Part shown: positions 16,833 to 18,422 of the stretch, piece by piece
Numbering within the stretch: the stretch's first letter is position 1
How the letters are laid out: each line of letters opens with the position of its first letter
Source: an uncultured Porphyromonas sp.
Lineage (GTDB): Bacteria > Bacteroidota > Bacteroidia > Bacteroidales > Porphyromonadaceae
Reading direction: 5' to 3'
DNA: 18,422 nucleotides
NCBI GenBank assembly: GCA_927910985.1
Contig: CAKMOP010000200.1
Coordinates: 1-18,422 of the forward strand
The notes under the pieces: model-generated
The model's database searches: none
What the model saw: only the letters and a program-made list of their open reading frames with translations
What the model was told of the DNA's origin: nothing
Program-made: the position numbers and the translations under genes

Positions 16833-16864
16833 TCCTCTTCCCTTAGGCGAAATAAACTAACCCC

Positions 16865-16933
16865 GAGAGCTCGTGTAGCTCTCACCTGGCGCCTCCGATC
16901 TACACAATAATATATATGGTGTAGCGAGCGCCA
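16865..16933 (+). promoter_or_regulatory. Structured rpsL-rpsG spacer, candidate S7 control site
   Basis: Within the 234-base spacer, GAGAGCT-CGTGT-AGCTCTC (16865-16883) forms a 7-bp hairpin. Just after it, TGGCGC (16887) pairs with GCGCCA (16928-16933) and CTACAC (16900) with GTGTAG (16919-16924), giving a helix broken by a CTCCGAT/CGA-type internal loop. In E. coli the S12-S7 spacer is where S7 binds to repress its own operon. The position suggests the same use here, but this is inference. The rest of the spacer to 17066 shows only a small GCTCC/GGAGC hairpin. Confidence 0.45.
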
Positions 16934-17066
16934 AGCTAAGAGTCAATAGAACCAAGTTTCTTGAGTTCGTTGGATAGGCTATCAAGGTTGAGTAAATGCT
17001 CCAGCGGGAGCGTTGAAGTAAGATCACAGCACAACCAATCGACAGAAACGCAATTTACATTAAGCA

Positions 17067-17543
17067 ATGAGAAAAGCTAAACCCAAAAAGAGACAGGTAC
17101 TCCCTGATCCCGTATTTGGTGACGTAAAGGTGACGAAGTTCGTTAATCACCTGATGTACGACGGTAAGAAGAGCATCGCTTTCGATATCTTCTACACCGC
17201 GCTTGAGATCGTCGGTAAGAAGATCCAGCAGGAAGATAAGTCTGCACTGGAAATCTGGAAGGCCGCACTCGACAACATCACGCCTCAGGTAGAAGTCAAG
17301 AGCCGCCGTATCGGTGGTGCTACCTTCCAGGTGCCAACGGAGATCCGCGCCGAGCGTAAGGAATCTGTCTCCATGAAGAACCTCATCCTCTTTGCTCGCA
17401 AGCGCGGTGGTAAGACCATGGCAGATAAGCTTGCTGCAGAGATCGTGGATGCATTCAATAGCCAAGGTGCCGCCTTCAAGCGTAAGGAAGATATGCACCG
17501 TATGGCTGAAGCCAACCGCGCATTTGCTCATTTCCGATTCTAA
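17067..17543 (+). CDS. rpsG: 30S ribosomal protein S7
   Basis: The 158-residue protein matches S7 throughout: [19 protein letters not shown], then [20 protein letters not shown], the [14 protein letters not shown] beta-ribbon, and [20 protein letters not shown] near the C-terminal helices, ending [16 protein letters not shown]7 nucleates assembly of the head of the 30S subunit on the 3' major domain of 16S rRNA and contacts the E-site tRNA. Length is usual for the family. It lies 234 bases after rpsL, with a structured spacer, and 15 bases before fusA, the standard str-operon order. Confidence 0.98.
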   Translation: MRKAKPKKRQVLPDPVFGDVKVTKFVNHLMYDGKKSIAFDIFYTALEIVGKKIQQEDKSALEIWKAALDNITPQVEVKSRRIGGATFQVPTEIRAERKESVSMKNLILFARKRGGKTMADKLAAEIVDAFNSQGAAFKRKEDMHRMAEANRAFAHFRF

Positions 17544-17558
17544 GAATAAGCAAAGACA

Positions 17559-18422
17559 ATGGCTGATAACAAACACTTAGAGCTCACGAGAAATATCGGT
17601 ATCATGGCCCACATCGATGCCGGTAAGACGACTACGTCTGAGCGTATCCTCTTCTACACAGGGCTGACCCACAAGATCGGTGAAGTACACGATGGTGGTG
17701 CTACGATGGACTGGATGGAGCAGGAGCAGGAGCGTGGTATCACGATTACCTCCGCTGCTACGACTACCTTCTGGAACTACGACAACACCAAGTACAAGAT
17801 CAACCTCATTGACACCCCAGGACACGTTGACTTCACGGTCGAAGTAGAGCGTTCGCTCCGTATCCTTGACGGTGCTGTGGCTACCTTCTGTGCTGTCGGT
17901 GGTGTACAGCCTCAGAGTGAGACTGTATGGCGTCAGGCGGACAAGTACCGCGTACCTCGCGTGTGCTACGTCAACAAGATGGACCGCTCCGGTGCTAACT
18001 TCTTCGAAGTAGTACGTCAGGTCAAGACCATCCTCGGTGCTACCCCTTGCCCCATCCAGATCCCTGTAGGGCAGGAAGAAACCTTCCGCGGTGTCGTCGA
18101 CCTCGTCACGATGAAGGCTCTTGTATGGGATGATGAGACGATGGGTGCTCACTACGACATCATCGACATCCCCGCCGAACTGCAGGCAGAAGCCGAAGAA
18201 TGGCGCGACAAGATGCTCGAAACGCTCGCTGACTGCGATGACGTCCTGATGGAAAAGTACTTCGAAGATCCTTCGACGATCACCGAAGATGAGATCCGCG
18301 CTGCTATCCGTAAGGGTACGCTCGCTATGCAGATCAGCCCCATGCTCTGCGTTCTTCCTTCAAGAACAAGGGCGTACAGACCCTCCTTGACGCTGGGGTC
18401 GCAGCTTACCTCCCAGCCCAAT
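17559..18422 (+). CDS. fusA: Elongation factor G, 5' part, with a one-base error near the window end
   Basis: EF-G is the GTPase that moves tRNA and mRNA through the ribosome. The visible part covers the G domain: G1 AHIDAGKTT (17-25), the RGITIT switch (59-64), G3 DTPGH (85-89) and G4 NKMD (139-142). It runs off the window, so the C-terminal two thirds are missing. After Cys264 (18348-18350) the text reads GTTCTTCC where the family needs GGT TCT TCC; adding one G restores [16 protein letters not shown] second missing C is likely near 18410, where CTCCCAGCCCA would become the expected LPSP. Since the gene is essential, these are best read as sequencing errors at a poor contig end. It begins 15 bases after rpsG. 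Confidence 0.95.
   Translation, partial: MADNKHLELTRNIGIMAHIDAGKTTTSERILFYTGLTHKIGEVHDGGATMDWMEQEQERGITITSAATTTFWNYDNTKYKINLIDTPGHVDFTVEVERSLRILDGAVATFCAVGGVQPQSETVWRQADKYRVPRVCYVNKMDRSGANFFEVVRQVKTILGATPCPIQIPVGQEETFRGVVDLVTMKALVWDDETMGAHYDIIDIPAELQAEAEEWRDKMLETLADCDDVLMEKYFEDPSTITEDEIRAAIRKGTLAMQISPMLCVLPSRTRAYRPSLTLGSQLTSQPN

Overview
The window looks like a piece of a Bacteroidales chromosome, most likely Porphyromonas or a close relative. The evidence is a two-piece-free tmRNA whose tag ends in the Bacteroidales-type GENNYALAA, promoter boxes of the TAnnTTTG class, start codons without Shine-Dalgarno sequences, a TonB-dependent outer-membrane receptor, a lipoprotein binding protein and a secreted GH2 beta-mannosidase. 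All genes lie on the + strand. Both ends cut through genes, so this may be a whole draft contig. The species is an inference.

Layout. (1) 1-692: 3' part of a RES-domain protein, AT-richer than the rest. (2) 741-1147: ssrA (tmRNA) with its own promoter and a strong terminator. (3) 1277-3892: secreted beta-mannosidase. (4) 3893-4499: a terminator-like hairpin, a promoter and a clear cobalamin (B12) riboswitch with a long leader. (5) 4500-15813: one riboswitch-headed corrinoid operon. Its genes are a lipoprotein substrate-binding protein, a CobN-like chelatase large subunit, a BchI/ChlI-type AAA+ ATPase, a BchD/ChlD-type subunit split into an AAA half and a VWA half on overlapping frames, the amidohydrolase CbiZ and a BtuB-like TonB-dependent receptor. 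It ends at a 17-bp hairpin. (6) 15878-16330: a gene-free stretch with several hairpins and a diverged repeat. (7) 16428-18422: the str operon (rpsL, rpsG, 5' part of fusA) with its promoter and structured leaders.

How the corrinoid genes may fit together. The receptor and the binding protein would bring corrinoids across the outer membrane and periplasm; no BtuC/BtuD is present here. CbiZ removes the nucleotide-loop side of corrinoids during salvage. The three-component chelatase (CobN + BchI + split BchD) normally inserts a metal into a tetrapyrrole, but no corrin-ring synthesis genes are in the operon. A set of metal-chelatase genes under B12 control beside a salvage amidohydrolase and an importer is the most interesting feature of the window. 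Its substrate and direction (metal insertion, exchange or removal) are open.

Sequence quality. The cobN frame is broken by two apparent one-base deletions in short homopolymers (6488-6490 and 6697-6699), and fusA, an essential gene, shows the same kind of deletion near 18351. This makes sequencing error the most likely cause, so I treat cobN as probably intact in the organism.
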